DNA from: Actinomycetota bacterium
Lineage (GTDB): Bacteria; Actinomycetota; Actinomycetes; Nanopelagicales; Nanopelagicaceae
Length of the DNA: 25,470 nt
NCBI GenBank assembly: GCA_005787645.1
Contig: SYAM01000015.1
Coordinates: 1-25,470 of the forward strand
Direction of reading: 5' to 3'
The position numbers and the translations under genes are program-made. Shown here piece after piece: positions 7,299 to 16,097 of the stretch (position 1 is the first letter of the stretch; every line of letters starts with the position of its first letter). A model generated the notes under the pieces. The model saw only the letters and a list, made by a program, of their open reading frames with translations, did not search any database and was not told where the DNA came from.

Positions 7299-8718
7299 AT
7301 CTCGTTAGCTCATCGCGTGTCAGATGAGCATGGACTACCTGCCGACCAATCTCGGTCAACACCTCACAATCTCCTAGCGCTTGAGCTCGAAGAAGTTCGC
7401 CAAAAGAATACCTCTCTTGAGGAATAGGAAAATCCTCTACACCTCCTCTTTCACCGCCATCAAGAGTGATGATCAAAAATGAGCCAAATGCTGGGCCGCC
7501 TTTATGGCATTGACCAGTGGAGTGGAGATAGCGCGGTCCATATCCAAATGTCACTTTTTTATCGAGAGCGCGGAACCTATCCTGTAAGCCCTGACGAATT
7601 TCATGCATAGTGCGGCCAATCTCACTATCGCGCATGGGTACAAAAGCGAGCACCCCGATATACCCGCCTGGGTGAGTAAATTTTTGATCGATAAAGGCAA
7701 GCGCTCCTTGAGTGGTCTGGACCATATGATGCGCAAAGGTGCCACCTGCAGTGAGGGCTTTACTGGTCGCACTTTTGGCGCGAGCAACGTCAGGTTGGTC
7801 AAAGGGGTTAACCTCAAGAGCAGAACCAAGAAGCGCCACGGTCCACTCCCACAAATAGAATGAGGCTCCTAACGCAAGGGCGCTGGCCTTTCGCACCATG
7901 TCACTGACATCCTGTTGCGCCCCCTTAACGGGAATGATTCCACGCCCTTCTTTGCCAGTGGACTCTGCAACTAATTGCTCCACCCAATCGCTGAAAGGTT
8001 GATCAGGTAAGACCAAGTAGGGTGCATGAGCAAGGATTTCTTGAGTGAGTTGAATCGCTAGATTTTCTCCTCCAGATTGTTGCAGTTCTTCGCGCATATC
8101 CGCAGCATCATCCAGAAGCACTGCGCAATCTACGCCTATGAGTGATGCCGGTAATAAACCAAAGATTGATAGTGCACTGAAACGTCCACCTACATTCGCC
8201 TGACCGGCAAAGGAACGAACGTGATTTTCATCCGCCCATGCAAGTAGCGGTGAACCAGGATCAGAGATCACGACAACATGGTTTTCAATAGGCAATCCAC
8301 CCTCTTGAAGGCACGCCTGGATTGCTTTCAGATGAGAGAGAGTTTCAATTGTCTCACCAGATTTCGATGAGATGATGAAGAGCGTCTGTGTTGGATCGGC
8401 ATTAATCACCTCTGCCACGTCCGCAGGATGAGTTGAATCTAATACCAACAATTCCCGCCCGTAGTGAGTGGCAATGACTTCGGGAGCAAGTGAGGATCCA
8501 CCCATGCCTGAAAGGACTATTCGGCCAATCTGAGCAGCGCGTGCCCATGCCGACAGCGCATCAAGGGCAGGAAGTAACTCTCGTGATTTCTCTGGAAGTC
8601 CAATCCACCCCAGACGATCTTGGGCGATCGGTTGGGCTTGTGCACCCCACAGGGAGATATCTGCCCTCGCAAGTCTTTCGTTTGCTTCACACAATTGCGC
8701 GAGTGAGTATTGACTCAT
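7270..8718 (-). CDS. pgi: Glucose-6-phosphate isomerase
   Basis: A 482-residue phosphoglucose isomerase interconverting glucose 6-phosphate and fructose 6-phosphate. The SIS-fold phosphosugar motifs are visible: SGMGGSSLAPEV (70-81), SSKSGETIET (117-126), NVGGRFSALS (175-184), ESTGKEGRG (252-260) and NPFDQPDV (304-311). GYGPRYLHSTGQCHKGG (392-408) contains a likely active-site Lys at 406. By eye it resembles the type of Pgi found fused to transaldolase in some bacteria rather than the longer classical enzyme. Here it is separate, but its ATG overlaps the tal stop as ATGA. Its 3' end overlaps that of rbpA. The fusion-type resemblance is inference and was not tested. Confidence 0.95.
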   Translation of the reverse strand: MSQYSLAQLCEANERLARADISLWGAQAQPIAQDRLGWIGLPEKSRELLPALDALSAWARAAQIGRIVLSGMGGSSLAPEVIATHYGRELLVLDSTHPADVAEVINADPTQTLFIISSKSGETIETLSHLKAIQACLQEGGLPIENHVVVISDPGSPLLAWADENHVRSFAGQANVGGRFSALSIFGLLPASLIGVDCAVLLDDAADMREELQQSGGENLAIQLTQEILAHAPYLVLPDQPFSDWVEQLVAESTGKEGRGIIPVKGAQQDVSDMVRKASALALGASFYLWEWTVALLGSALEVNPFDQPDVARAKSATSKALTAGGTFAHHMVQTTQGALAFIDQKFTHPGGYIGVLAFVPMRDSEIGRTMHEIRQGLQDRFRALDKKVTFGYGPRYLHSTGQCHKGGPAFGSFLIITLDGGERGGVEDFPIPQERYSFGELLRAQALGDCEVLTEIGRQVVHAHLTRDELTRFSQSLRVTS

Positions 8719-9812
8719 AATTGCGCCGATATGGTCGCGATGAGCGCTTCCCAGGCATCATTGAATTTTGCAATCCCATCTCGCTCAAGTTCTTTCACCA
8801 CCGCATCGTAAGAGATGCCCAACTCGGCAAGCTGATTGAAAATCTGGTTAGATTCGGCATAGGTTCCAGTAATTGAGTTTGCAATCGAGCCTGAGAATGC
8901 ACGTGCAGCGTGAATGGTCCCCTCAGGCATAGTGTTCACTGTGTCAGGTGCTACCAATTCGACCACATACTTTGCTGGATCGTAGGCTTTATCTTTCACT
9001 CCAGTAGATGCCCAGAGCGGTCTTTGGAGCGCTCCACCTGAGAGCGCGATTCTCTGCCATCGATCCGAGCTACTAATCTCTTCGAAAATTTGATAGGCCA
9101 ATCGCGCATTCGCTACAGCGGCTCTGCCTCGCAGACTCTTTGCCGCAGGATCCTTCATCGCGTCAAGTAGGGGATCAATAGCGCTATCCACTCGGCTGAC
9201 GAAGAAAGATGCAACAGATGCGATTCCGCTCAAGGGCTTGCCATCTGAAATTCGCTCTTCGAGTCCTTCGATATAGGCCAACAAAACCTCTCGATACCTC
9301 TCTAACGAGAAAATCAGGGTCACGTTCACTGATATCCCCTCACGAATCAAAGTCGTGATGGCGGGTAAGCCCGCCTGGGTTGCCGGAACTTTGATGAACA
9401 GGTTTGGCCTACTCACTTGGCTCCACAGTTCACGAGCCTGAAGAACCGTAGCAACCTCCTCATGGGCAAGCCGTGGATCTACTTCAATACTCACCCTTCC
9501 ATCCAACCCGGATGTATTCGAAAAAATTTCGAGCAATTGATCACAAGCCTTCTGAACATCCTCAGTGGTGATTATGCGAATAGCTTCATCCGCGCTTTTC
9601 CCGTGCAGCGCAGCGATTGCCTCCTTGTACGTCGAGGCATCTTTGAGTGCATTTGCAAAGATCGCAGGATTGGTCGTAACTCCAACAACGTTCGCAGTGC
9701 GAGTGAGATGGCGGAGAGATTTTTCATCATCCACCGTCAAGCGCGAACGTGATAGATCATCAAGCCAAATGGAGGTTCCAGCGCGCGAGATTTTTTCAAG
9801 CGTGGCGCTCAT
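8715..9812 (-). CDS. tal: Transaldolase
   Basis: A 365-residue transaldolase of the longer actinobacterial type. It transfers a dihydroxyacetone unit between sugar phosphates in the non-oxidative pentose phosphate pathway. K141 in LFIKVPAT is the expected Schiff-base lysine. SIWLDDLSRSRL near the N-terminus carries a conserved Asp, and GVTTNPAIF and NVTLIFSLERYREV are typical family segments. The ATG lies two bases after the tkt stop and is preceded by an AAGAGG ribosome binding site inside the end of tkt. Downstream it overlaps pgi by four bases. The tkt-tal-pgi order on one transcript links the pentose phosphate pathway to upper glycolysis. Confidence 0.96.
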   Translation of the reverse strand: MSATLEKISRAGTSIWLDDLSRSRLTVDDEKSLRHLTRTANVVGVTTNPAIFANALKDASTYKEAIAALHGKSADEAIRIITTEDVQKACDQLLEIFSNTSGLDGRVSIEVDPRLAHEEVATVLQARELWSQVSRPNLFIKVPATQAGLPAITTLIREGISVNVTLIFSLERYREVLLAYIEGLEERISDGKPLSGIASVASFFVSRVDSAIDPLLDAMKDPAAKSLRGRAAVANARLAYQIFEEISSSDRWQRIALSGGALQRPLWASTGVKDKAYDPAKYVVELVAPDTVNTMPEGTIHAARAFSGSIANSITGTYAESNQIFNQLAELGISYDAVVKELERDGIAKFNDAWEALIATISAQL

Positions 9813-9814
9813 AC

Positions 9815-11872
9815 CTAACTACCTCTTACTGACGTAATTGATTTACGTACATGAGCGAGAATGTTTTCAGGAGTAAATCCAAATTCTTTGAAGAGCTCCG
9901 GTCCAGAGGCTGAGGCGCCAAAATGATCTAATGAGAGTATTGAGCCGTAATCGCCGACAAATTCTCGCCAACCCATAGCGATACCTGCTTCGACACTCAC
10001 TCGTACCTTTATCGAGTCTGGCAACACGCTCTTGCGATACTCCTCGGGTTGCTCGTTGAACCATTCGATGCAGGGTGCACTTACTACACGTAGGTGCAGT
10101 CCCTCTGATGCAGCAGATTCTGCTGCGGTAATCGCGAGCGAGACTTCAGAGCCTGTAGCGATGATTATTCCAGTCGGTTTCTCGCGTGGTTCATAGATGA
10201 TGTAGGCCCCACGGGCTACTCCCTCAGCGGAGGAGAATTGGCTTCGATTGAAGACTGGCAGATTTTGCCGGGAGAGCAAGAGCGCTGCTGGCTTGTTAGA
10301 GGCAAGAATCACTCGCCAAGCAATCGCCACTTCATTTGCATCAGCGGGGCGAATGACAGCAAGTCCAGGTATCGCGCGAAGAGCTGCGCAATGCTCTATC
10401 GGTTGATGGGTTGGTCCATCCTCTCCCAAACCGATGGAATCGTGACTCCACACAAAGGTCACTGGAAGATTCATGAGAGCAGCAAGGCGTGCAGTTGGTC
10501 GCATGTAATCGCTAAATACTAGGAATGTACCGCCAAAAATTCTGGTACCACCATGGAGAGCAATCCCGTTCATGAGCGAACCCATCGCATGTTCACGAAT
10601 CCCAAAATGGATGATTCGACCATAAGGATTCTCTGGGAGGAAATCGCCGCCACCTTCAATCGTGGTGTTATTACTCTCGGCTAAGTCAGCGGAACCACCC
10701 CAGAATTCAGGGAGCAATTGGCTGATTCTTTGGATGGTGTCACCTGATGCTTTTCGCGTGGAGATCTCTTTGTCGTGGGAGAAATCTGCAGTAATTTGAT
10801 TGAGAATCGAAGAATCGATGGTGCCCGAGATCATCCGATGCAAATTCGCTGCGCGCTCGGGGTTAGCCTGCTGCCAGGCAGTGAATTGAGTACTCCACTG
10901 GTCATGTAATCCTCTACCTCGATCACTTACCTTTCGTACATGGGTGAGAATCTCATTGGGCAATTGGAAATCTTTCTCGGGGTCAAGGCCAAGTGCTGAT
11001 TTAGTGGCCGCCACCTCATCTTTCCCAAGTGCCGCACCATGCGATTTTGAGGTTCCACGTAACTTTGGCGCAGGCCAAGCGATAACGCTCTTCAAGCGAA
11101 TCAATGTTGGTTTTTCACTCTGCGCTTTCGCAGTGAGAAGTGCGGTATGTAACGCTGTGATATCGACGCTTCCATCCTGAGCCGTTGCTACATGAAGAAC
11201 ATTCCACCCATATGCTCGATATCGTGCATCAACATCTTCACGGAATGCAAGAGAGATATCGCCCTCGATAGTGATGTCATTGTCATCGTAGATGACAATG
11301 AGGTTATGGAGTTTTTGCAGCCCAGCAATCGATGAGGCTTCGGCGCTTACGCCCTCTTGCAAATCACCGTCAGAGGCGAGCACATAAATGTAATGATCAA
11401 ATAGCGATTCATTCTTCGGAGCGTGTGGGTCTAATAGCCCTCGCTCGAATCGAGCAGCCATTGCCATTCCCACGCCATTAGCAATACCTTGACCGAGCGG
11501 TCCGGTGGTGGTCTCGACTCCCGCCGTATGTCCAAATTCAGGATGGCCAGGAGTTTTTGAACCTAACTTTCGGAAGGATTTGATGTCATCGAGAGTCAAT
11601 CCATATCCGCAGTAGAGAAGTTGGGTGTAGAGAGTTAGCGATGAGTGGCCACAGGAGAGAATGAAGCGATCCCGCGCAATCCACTCTGGATCATGTGGAT
11701 TATGGCGAAGATGAAATTGAAAGAGAAGATATGCAGCAGGTGCCAGGGCCATAGCCGTTCCTGGGTGGCCATTGCCAGCGCGTTGGACTGCATCTGCGGC
11801 GAGGGCTCGCGCATAGGTAATCGCCTGCTCGTCGAGGGGGGACCAGTTCTGTGGAAGTGAGGGCGCAGGCAC
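9815..11872 (-). CDS. tkt: Transketolase
   Basis: A 685-residue thiamine-diphosphate-dependent transketolase, transferring two-carbon units between sugar phosphates. H36 in GNGHPG, the GHSSLTLY block, GPLGQGIANGVGMA and the cofactor motif SDGDLQEG (168-175) are in the N-terminal domain. HFGIREHAMGSLMNGIALHGG and the WSHDSIGLGEDGPTHQPIEH region form the catalytic pyrimidine-binding domain. FGASASGPELFKEFGFTPENI closes the protein. The start is a GTG: an in-frame TAG lies only four codons upstream and no in-frame ATG precedes the conserved N-terminus. It begins 13 bases after the ctaA stop, so it is probably co-transcribed with ctaA. Confidence 0.97.
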   Translation of the reverse strand: MPAPSLPQNWSPLDEQAITYARALAADAVQRAGNGHPGTAMALAPAAYLLFQFHLRHNPHDPEWIARDRFILSCGHSSLTLYTQLLYCGYGLTLDDIKSFRKLGSKTPGHPEFGHTAGVETTTGPLGQGIANGVGMAMAARFERGLLDPHAPKNESLFDHYIYVLASDGDLQEGVSAEASSIAGLQKLHNLIVIYDDNDITIEGDISLAFREDVDARYRAYGWNVLHVATAQDGSVDITALHTALLTAKAQSEKPTLIRLKSVIAWPAPKLRGTSKSHGAALGKDEVAATKSALGLDPEKDFQLPNEILTHVRKVSDRGRGLHDQWSTQFTAWQQANPERAANLHRMISGTIDSSILNQITADFSHDKEISTRKASGDTIQRISQLLPEFWGGSADLAESNNTTIEGGGDFLPENPYGRIIHFGIREHAMGSLMNGIALHGGTRIFGGTFLVFSDYMRPTARLAALMNLPVTFVWSHDSIGLGEDGPTHQPIEHCAALRAIPGLAVIRPADANEVAIAWRVILASNKPAALLLSRQNLPVFNRSQFSSAEGVARGAYIIYEPREKPTGIIIATGSEVSLAITAAESAASEGLHLRVVSAPCIEWFNEQPEEYRKSVLPDSIKVRVSVEAGIAMGWREFVGDYGSILSLDHFGASASGPELFKEFGFTPENILAHVRKSITSVRGS

Positions 11873-11885
11873 GCCATGACCCTAC

Positions 11886-12824
11886 CTAAATGGCTGTCGA
11901 TGGCGAGGGAGCAACGCGCGAGAAAGCTCGCACCCGAAGGGCGTGGCGGACCAACGTGCTCCACAGCGCAACTGCACCAAGCAGGTGCGCCATCACCAAC
12001 AGCTCCGGAACGCCTGTGAAGTACTGGAGGTACCCAATGGCTCCTTGCGCACAAGTGAGTGCAAAAAGTCTCCATGCATGCGCTTTTCGCATGGCAAGTA
12101 ACTCCTGATTGTTCACCACTGGTGCAAAGTTGAGTATCAGCATGTAGCTAATCAATAAACCGATAAAGGCGATGACCAAGTCTGCATGTAACCACGCGAC
12201 TGTACGTATCTCGAATCCAAATCGCGGCGCCGTGGTATCGCCCGCATGTGGCCCACTGCCAGTGACGATGATTCCCATCGTGATCACCAATACCCCAAGC
12301 AGGAGCAAGGCACGAATGAGGTTTCGTGCGATAGGTGCGGTGGAGTCCTTGTCGCCACGCCCTGGATATCCTCTGCTCCGCTCCACCAAAGCAACAGCGC
12401 CGCCAATCAATGCGATGGAGAGAATGAAGTGCGAACCCACCGCTGCAGGGTGAAGTTCGGTGAGTACGGTAATTCCACCGACAACTCCCTGACCTAGAAT
12501 CCCTAACACCTGGGAAGCGGCAAGCAATCGCAAATCTCGGCGCTTTGATTTGAGAACCCAGATCACTACCGCAACTGCAATAGCAAAGAGCACGAAGGTC
12601 AGTAAGCGATTGATAAATTCAATCCAAATATTTAAGGGATCTTCAGCTTGATGCGGTGAAGGTAAGAATGAGCCCGGTGCGCATTCAGGCCAGGTAGGAC
12701 ACCCCAAGCCCGAATTGGTCAATCGCACCGCGCCTCCTGTGAGAACGATCGCGGATTGGGCAACTAGGAGTCCTCGAACGAGAAATAGCCCCAAACGAGA
12801 GAGCGAGGGGGTATCAGGGGACAT
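11886..12824 (-). CDS. ctaA: Heme A synthase (CtaA/COX15 family)
   Basis: A 312-residue polytopic membrane protein of the CtaA/COX15 family, which oxidises heme O to heme A for aa3-type cytochrome oxidase. The signature GAVRLTNSGLGCPTWPEC (residues 31-48) contains the conserved cysteine pair C42/C48. IEFINRLLTF follows, and the histidines in ELHPAAVGSH, AWLHADL and VMAHLLGAV are candidate heme ligands. About eight transmembrane segments are visible. An in-frame start 31 codons further upstream exists (12917), but that extension would cross the divergent sufR start and looks non-conserved, so I chose the ATG at 12824. No ribosome binding site is visible. The heme O synthase gene ctaB, often next to it, is absent from the window. 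Confidence 0.93.
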   Translation of the reverse strand: MSPDTPSLSRLGLFLVRGLLVAQSAIVLTGGAVRLTNSGLGCPTWPECAPGSFLPSPHQAEDPLNIWIEFINRLLTFVLFAIAVAVVIWVLKSKRRDLRLLAASQVLGILGQGVVGGITVLTELHPAAVGSHFILSIALIGGAVALVERSRGYPGRGDKDSTAPIARNLIRALLLLGVLVITMGIIVTGSGPHAGDTTAPRFGFEIRTVAWLHADLVIAFIGLLISYMLILNFAPVVNNQELLAMRKAHAWRLFALTCAQGAIGYLQYFTGVPELLVMAHLLGAVALWSTLVRHALRVRAFSRVAPSPSTAI

Positions 12825-12837
12825 ATCGGGGAGCCTA
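12825..12837 (-). promoter_or_regulatory. Possible -10 box for a leaderless ctaA transcript
   Basis: On the minus strand TAGGCT (plus-strand positions 12832-12837) fits the TAnnnT actinobacterial -10 pattern and ends seven bases before the ctaA ATG. There is no ribosome binding site. No good -35 element is visible. It supports the shorter ctaA start and an unleadered mRNA, but the motif is short and weakly specific. Confidence 0.3.
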
Positions 12838-12892
12838 GCCGAGGTCGCCTCGCCCAGCGGCCTTGTAAGTGGCGGGTAGCCGCGAATTACGA

Positions 12893-12907
12893 CACAATAT
12901 CGTTGTG
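12893..12907 (+). promoter_or_regulatory. Inverted repeat at the sufR start: putative SufR operator and -10 region
   Basis: The perfect inverted repeat CACAA-N5-TTGTG spans 12893-12907, and its right arm ends on the GTG start codon of sufR. The left arm overlaps CACAAT (12893-12898), a plausible -10 box six bases before the GTG. SufR proteins are autoregulators that bind short inverted repeats at suf promoters, so this is the natural candidate operator for the whole suf operon and could also affect divergent ctaA. The 5-5-5 layout resembles the general form of published SufR sites but is not identical to those I recall. Binding is inference. Confidence 0.5.
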
Positions 12908-13615
12908 AAATTCGCAACCCCTGAGCTCAAGACTCGGGAGCTTATTGCCCGCTCCATTTTGGAGAATGGGCCGTCGAGCGCGCTCGTACTCTCGGAGCGA
13001 TTGGGTATCACGCCAGCAGGGATACGACGCCACCTCGATGCCTTGGTTGATGAGGGGGTTATCGAACCGCGCGAACCTCGTATTCGCGAAGCCGGTCGCG
13101 GACGCCCGTCCAAAGTATTTGTCATGACCGATCTCGGTCGCGCCTCATTTGAGCATTCATATGATGACTTAGCAATCTCTGCACTTCGTTTTATTGCTCA
13201 AGGGGCTGCTGCCTCAGGGGCTGGCGCAGTCACTGCATTCGCCCACGCCCGCGCTGAGGAGATGGAACGAAAATTTCATCTGGTGACGAAAAATGCCGTA
13301 AAGAATTCCGCTCTAGCGCTCGCCGATTTTCTCACCGATGAGGGTTATGCAGCAAATGTGCATGAATTACCGATCGGCGTGGAAATCTGCCAACATCATT
13401 GTCCAATTGCCCACGTAGCGGCTGAATTTCCTCAGATGTGTGAGACCGAGACCGAAGTTTTCTCGAAGATTTTGGGGACACATGTACAACGTTTGGCGAC
13501 TATCGCACACGGCGATGGCGTTTGCACAACAGTGATACCAAATAACGCACTATCCAATCGAACCAATCAAGCCACTCCTACAAAAAAGCAGACGAAAGGC
13601 AAGGCAAGCGCATGA
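12905..13615 (+). CDS. sufR: SufR, iron-sulfur-sensing transcriptional repressor of the suf operon
   Basis: A 236-residue winged-helix regulator of the SufR family. Residues 8-58 form the helix-turn-helix (LSERLGITPAGIRRHLDALV), followed by a basic GRGRPSK wing. The C-terminal half has cysteines C162, C166, C179 and C207; the C166-x12-C179 spacing plus the later C207 match the cluster-binding cysteines described for SufR. The family represses suf genes when its cluster is intact and releases when iron-sulfur clusters are scarce. I chose the GTG at 12905, because homologues begin close to the TPELxTRE segment, over an in-frame GTG at 12869. No ribosome binding site precedes it. The lysine-rich tail (TKKQTKGKASA) looks variable. 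The stop overlaps sufB as ATGA. Confidence 0.92.
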   Translation: MKFATPELKTRELIARSILENGPSSALVLSERLGITPAGIRRHLDALVDEGVIEPREPRIREAGRGRPSKVFVMTDLGRASFEHSYDDLAISALRFIAQGAAASGAGAVTAFAHARAEEMERKFHLVTKNAVKNSALALADFLTDEGYAANVHELPIGVEICQHHCPIAHVAAEFPQMCETETEVFSKILGTHVQRLATIAHGDGVCTTVIPNNALSNRTNQATPTKKQTKGKASA

Positions 13616-15024
13616 GCGCAACCACACACCCAGAACTCGAAGGTCTTGGCAAATATCAGTATGGCTGGTCAGATGCTAATGATGTCGGAGCGAACTCTCG
13701 CCGTGGCCTCAATGAAGAGGTCGTGCGAGATATCTCGGCGAAGAAGAGCGAGCCTGAATGGATGCTCAACCTTCGTCTCAAGGGTCTTTCCCTCTTTGAT
13801 AAGAAGCCCATGCCCAATTGGGGTTCCGATCTCTCTGGTATCAAATTCGATGACATCAAGTACTTCGTCCGCTCAACTGAAAAGCAGGCGACATCATGGG
13901 AAGAACTTCCTGATGACATCAAAAACACCTATGACCGACTTGGAATACCCGAGGCGGAGAAGAATCGACTGATTGCAGGAGTCGCAGCGCAATATGAATC
14001 TGAGGTGGTCTATCACTCGATTCGCGAGGATCTGGAAGCACAAGGCGTGCTCTTCCTCGATACCGATACTGCGCTCAAAGAGCACGAAGATGTCTTCAAA
14101 GAGTATTTCGGTACGGTTATTCCAGTGGGCGATAACAAGTTCGCAGCGCTAAACACTTCAGTCTGGTCAGGGGGCTCGTTCGTCTATGTTCCAAAGGGCG
14201 TTCACGTCGAGATTCCTCTTCAAGCATACTTCCGAATAAATACCGAGAACATGGGACAGTTCGAACGTACCTTAATCATCGCTGATGAAGATTCATATGT
14301 ACATTATGTCGAAGGGTGTACAGCACCTATCTATTCATCTGACTCACTTCACTCTGCAGTGGTAGAAATCATTGTGAAGAAGAACGCTCGTGTGCGTTAT
14401 ACGACCATTCAAAATTGGTCGAACAACGTCTACAACCTCGTCACCAAGCGCGCGGTCTGCCAAGAAGGTGCAACTATGGAGTGGATCGACGGAAATATCG
14501 GCTCCAAAGTGACGATGAAATATCCAGCAGTCTTTTTGATGGGAGCTCATTCAAAAGGTGAGACGCTATCTATCGCATTCGCAGGTGAAGGCCAACATCA
14601 AGATGCTGGCGCAAAAATGGTGCATGCTGCGCCACACACCTCTTCAACCATCATCAGCAAGTCAGTGGCTCGTGGGGGCGGTCGGACTTCATATCGGGGT
14701 TTGGTAAAGGTAGAAAAAGGTGCCCACCACTCCAAGAGCACTGTGAAATGTGATGCCCTCCTTGTAGACACCATCTCACGCTCGGATACCTATCCCTATG
14801 TAGATGTTCGAGAAGACGATGTTCAGATGGGACATGAAGCAACCGTCTCCAAGATTAGCGATGACCAACTCTTCTATTTGATGTCGCGCGGACTTTCAGA
14901 AGATGAAGCGATGGCGATGATCGTGCGAGGTTTTGTCGAACCCATCGCCCGTGAACTTCCTATGGAATACGCCTTGGAACTCAATCGATTGATTGAACTC
15001 CAGATGGAAGGGGCAGTTGGTTAA
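13612..15024 (+). CDS. sufB: SufB, Fe-S cluster scaffold subunit
   Basis: A 470-residue SufB, the main subunit of the SufBCD scaffold that builds iron-sulfur clusters in the cytoplasm. C236 (VEGCTAP) and C380 (TVKCDALLVD) align by context with the sulfur-accepting and cluster-coordinating cysteines of E. coli SufB. The RTSYRGLVKV and HEATVSKISDDQLFYLMSRG blocks are typical. The coding sequence is uninterrupted, so the intein found in some mycobacterial SufB proteins is absent. It overlaps sufR by four bases and sufD by one base (TAATG), implying tight translational coupling along the operon. Confidence 0.98.
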   Translation: MSATTHPELEGLGKYQYGWSDANDVGANSRRGLNEEVVRDISAKKSEPEWMLNLRLKGLSLFDKKPMPNWGSDLSGIKFDDIKYFVRSTEKQATSWEELPDDIKNTYDRLGIPEAEKNRLIAGVAAQYESEVVYHSIREDLEAQGVLFLDTDTALKEHEDVFKEYFGTVIPVGDNKFAALNTSVWSGGSFVYVPKGVHVEIPLQAYFRINTENMGQFERTLIIADEDSYVHYVEGCTAPIYSSDSLHSAVVEIIVKKNARVRYTTIQNWSNNVYNLVTKRAVCQEGATMEWIDGNIGSKVTMKYPAVFLMGAHSKGETLSIAFAGEGQHQDAGAKMVHAAPHTSSTIISKSVARGGGRTSYRGLVKVEKGAHHSKSTVKCDALLVDTISRSDTYPYVDVREDDVQMGHEATVSKISDDQLFYLMSRGLSEDEAMAMIVRGFVEPIARELPMEYALELNRLIELQMEGAVG

Positions 15025-16097
15025 TGTCCGTAGCAGAACTCTCTCTTCCCACCGGTCGCGAAGAAGCCTGGCGCTTTACTCCGCTGCCACGAATCATTGG
15101 AGTCCTCAATGGCTCTGTGAAACAGGGCTCGGCGCTCGTTCGAGATATCTCCCATCCAGCAGGAGTGAAAGTCTCAACAACCGCGGGCAGTAATCCACGG
15201 ATTGCTCCCGAGGATTTTGCGGCAGCGATGGCGATCTCGCACTCTGCGGAGATGCTCGTCGTAGAGATACCGACTGATGTGCAAGCGGTGGAACCCATCG
15301 TAATTGATCGCACTGGGGCAACGCTTGCTGTGGCAAGTTTTGAACGTATTGTGATTCGGGCGGGCAGACATGCTCAAGCGACCGTTGTATTGCATAACTC
15401 GGGTTCAGCGATCCTCTCCGAAGATATCGAAATCGAGTTAGGTGATGGCGCTCACCTGACTTTCATCTCCCTTCAGGAGTGGGAGAACGATGCAACGCAT
15501 CTTGGCCGCCATCAAGCAGTTATCGGCAAAGATGCCAAACTCACTCTCATCGAAGTAACGCTTGGTGGCGCGACCGTGCGATTACTTCCACGAGTGAATT
15601 TCACCGCCACCGGCGGAGAAATTGATGCCTACGGTCTCTACTTCGCTACGAGTGGTCAACATTTAGAGCATCGCGTCCACGTGGAACATGATCAGCCACA
15701 TTGCCGCTCTCGAGTTACCTACAAAGGTGCGCTCCTCGGAGAATCTGCTCGCACTGTCTGGTTTGGAGATGTTGCGATTCGTCCTACAGCGGTAGGGACA
15801 GACACCTATGAACTGAATCGGAACTTGCTTCTCTCCGATGGCGCTCGCGCAGATTCTGTACCAAACCTTGAAATCGAAACGGGAGAGATAGTTGGGGCTG
15901 GACATGCAAGCGCAACTGGTCGCTTCGATGACGACCAACTCTTCTACCTCATGTCGCGCGGTATACCTTCCACCCAAGCGCGCAGGTTGGTCTTACGTGG
16001 ATTCTTCGCTGAACTCTTGCGCAACATTAAGAACGAGAGCATCGAAGAGAGATTGATGGCGCGAATTGATCGTGAATTGGCTCAGGTGAATGGATGA
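15024..16097 (+). CDS. sufD: SufD, Fe-S cluster assembly subunit
   Basis: A 357-residue SufD, paralogue of SufB and its partner in the SufBC2D complex. The N-terminal REEAWRFTPL segment is the family start. The beta-helix region leads to TVWFGDVAIRP, NLLLSDGARADSVPNLEIET and GAGHASATGRFDDDQLFYLM. H294 in GHASATGR corresponds to the conserved histidine implicated in cluster formation at the SufB-SufD interface. The eleven residues DDQLFYLMSRG are identical to a segment near the SufB C-terminus, reflecting the shared ancestry. The start overlaps the sufB stop by one base and the stop overlaps the Rieske gene start by four. Confidence 0.97.
   Translation: MSVAELSLPTGREEAWRFTPLPRIIGVLNGSVKQGSALVRDISHPAGVKVSTTAGSNPRIAPEDFAAAMAISHSAEMLVVEIPTDVQAVEPIVIDRTGATLAVASFERIVIRAGRHAQATVVLHNSGSAILSEDIEIELGDGAHLTFISLQEWENDATHLGRHQAVIGKDAKLTLIEVTLGGATVRLLPRVNFTATGGEIDAYGLYFATSGQHLEHRVHVEHDQPHCRSRVTYKGALLGESARTVWFGDVAIRPTAVGTDTYELNRNLLLSDGARADSVPNLEIETGEIVGAGHASATGRFDDDQLFYLMSRGIPSTQARRLVLRGFFAELLRNIKNESIEERLMARIDRELAQVNG

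Noticed and set aside
12825..12917. In-frame N-terminal extension of ctaA by 31 residues
   Set aside because: It would run through the divergent sufR promoter and start codon, adds residues not resembling the family, and a good ATG exists at 12824 right before the first membrane segment.
13612..15024. Possible intein in sufB
   Set aside because: The protein has normal length and continuous family motifs, so no intein is present.
14860..15960. Near-identical short segments in sufB and sufD (DDQLFYLMSRG)
   Set aside because: Explained by the known common ancestry of SufB and SufD and strong conservation of this segment; not a recombination repeat.
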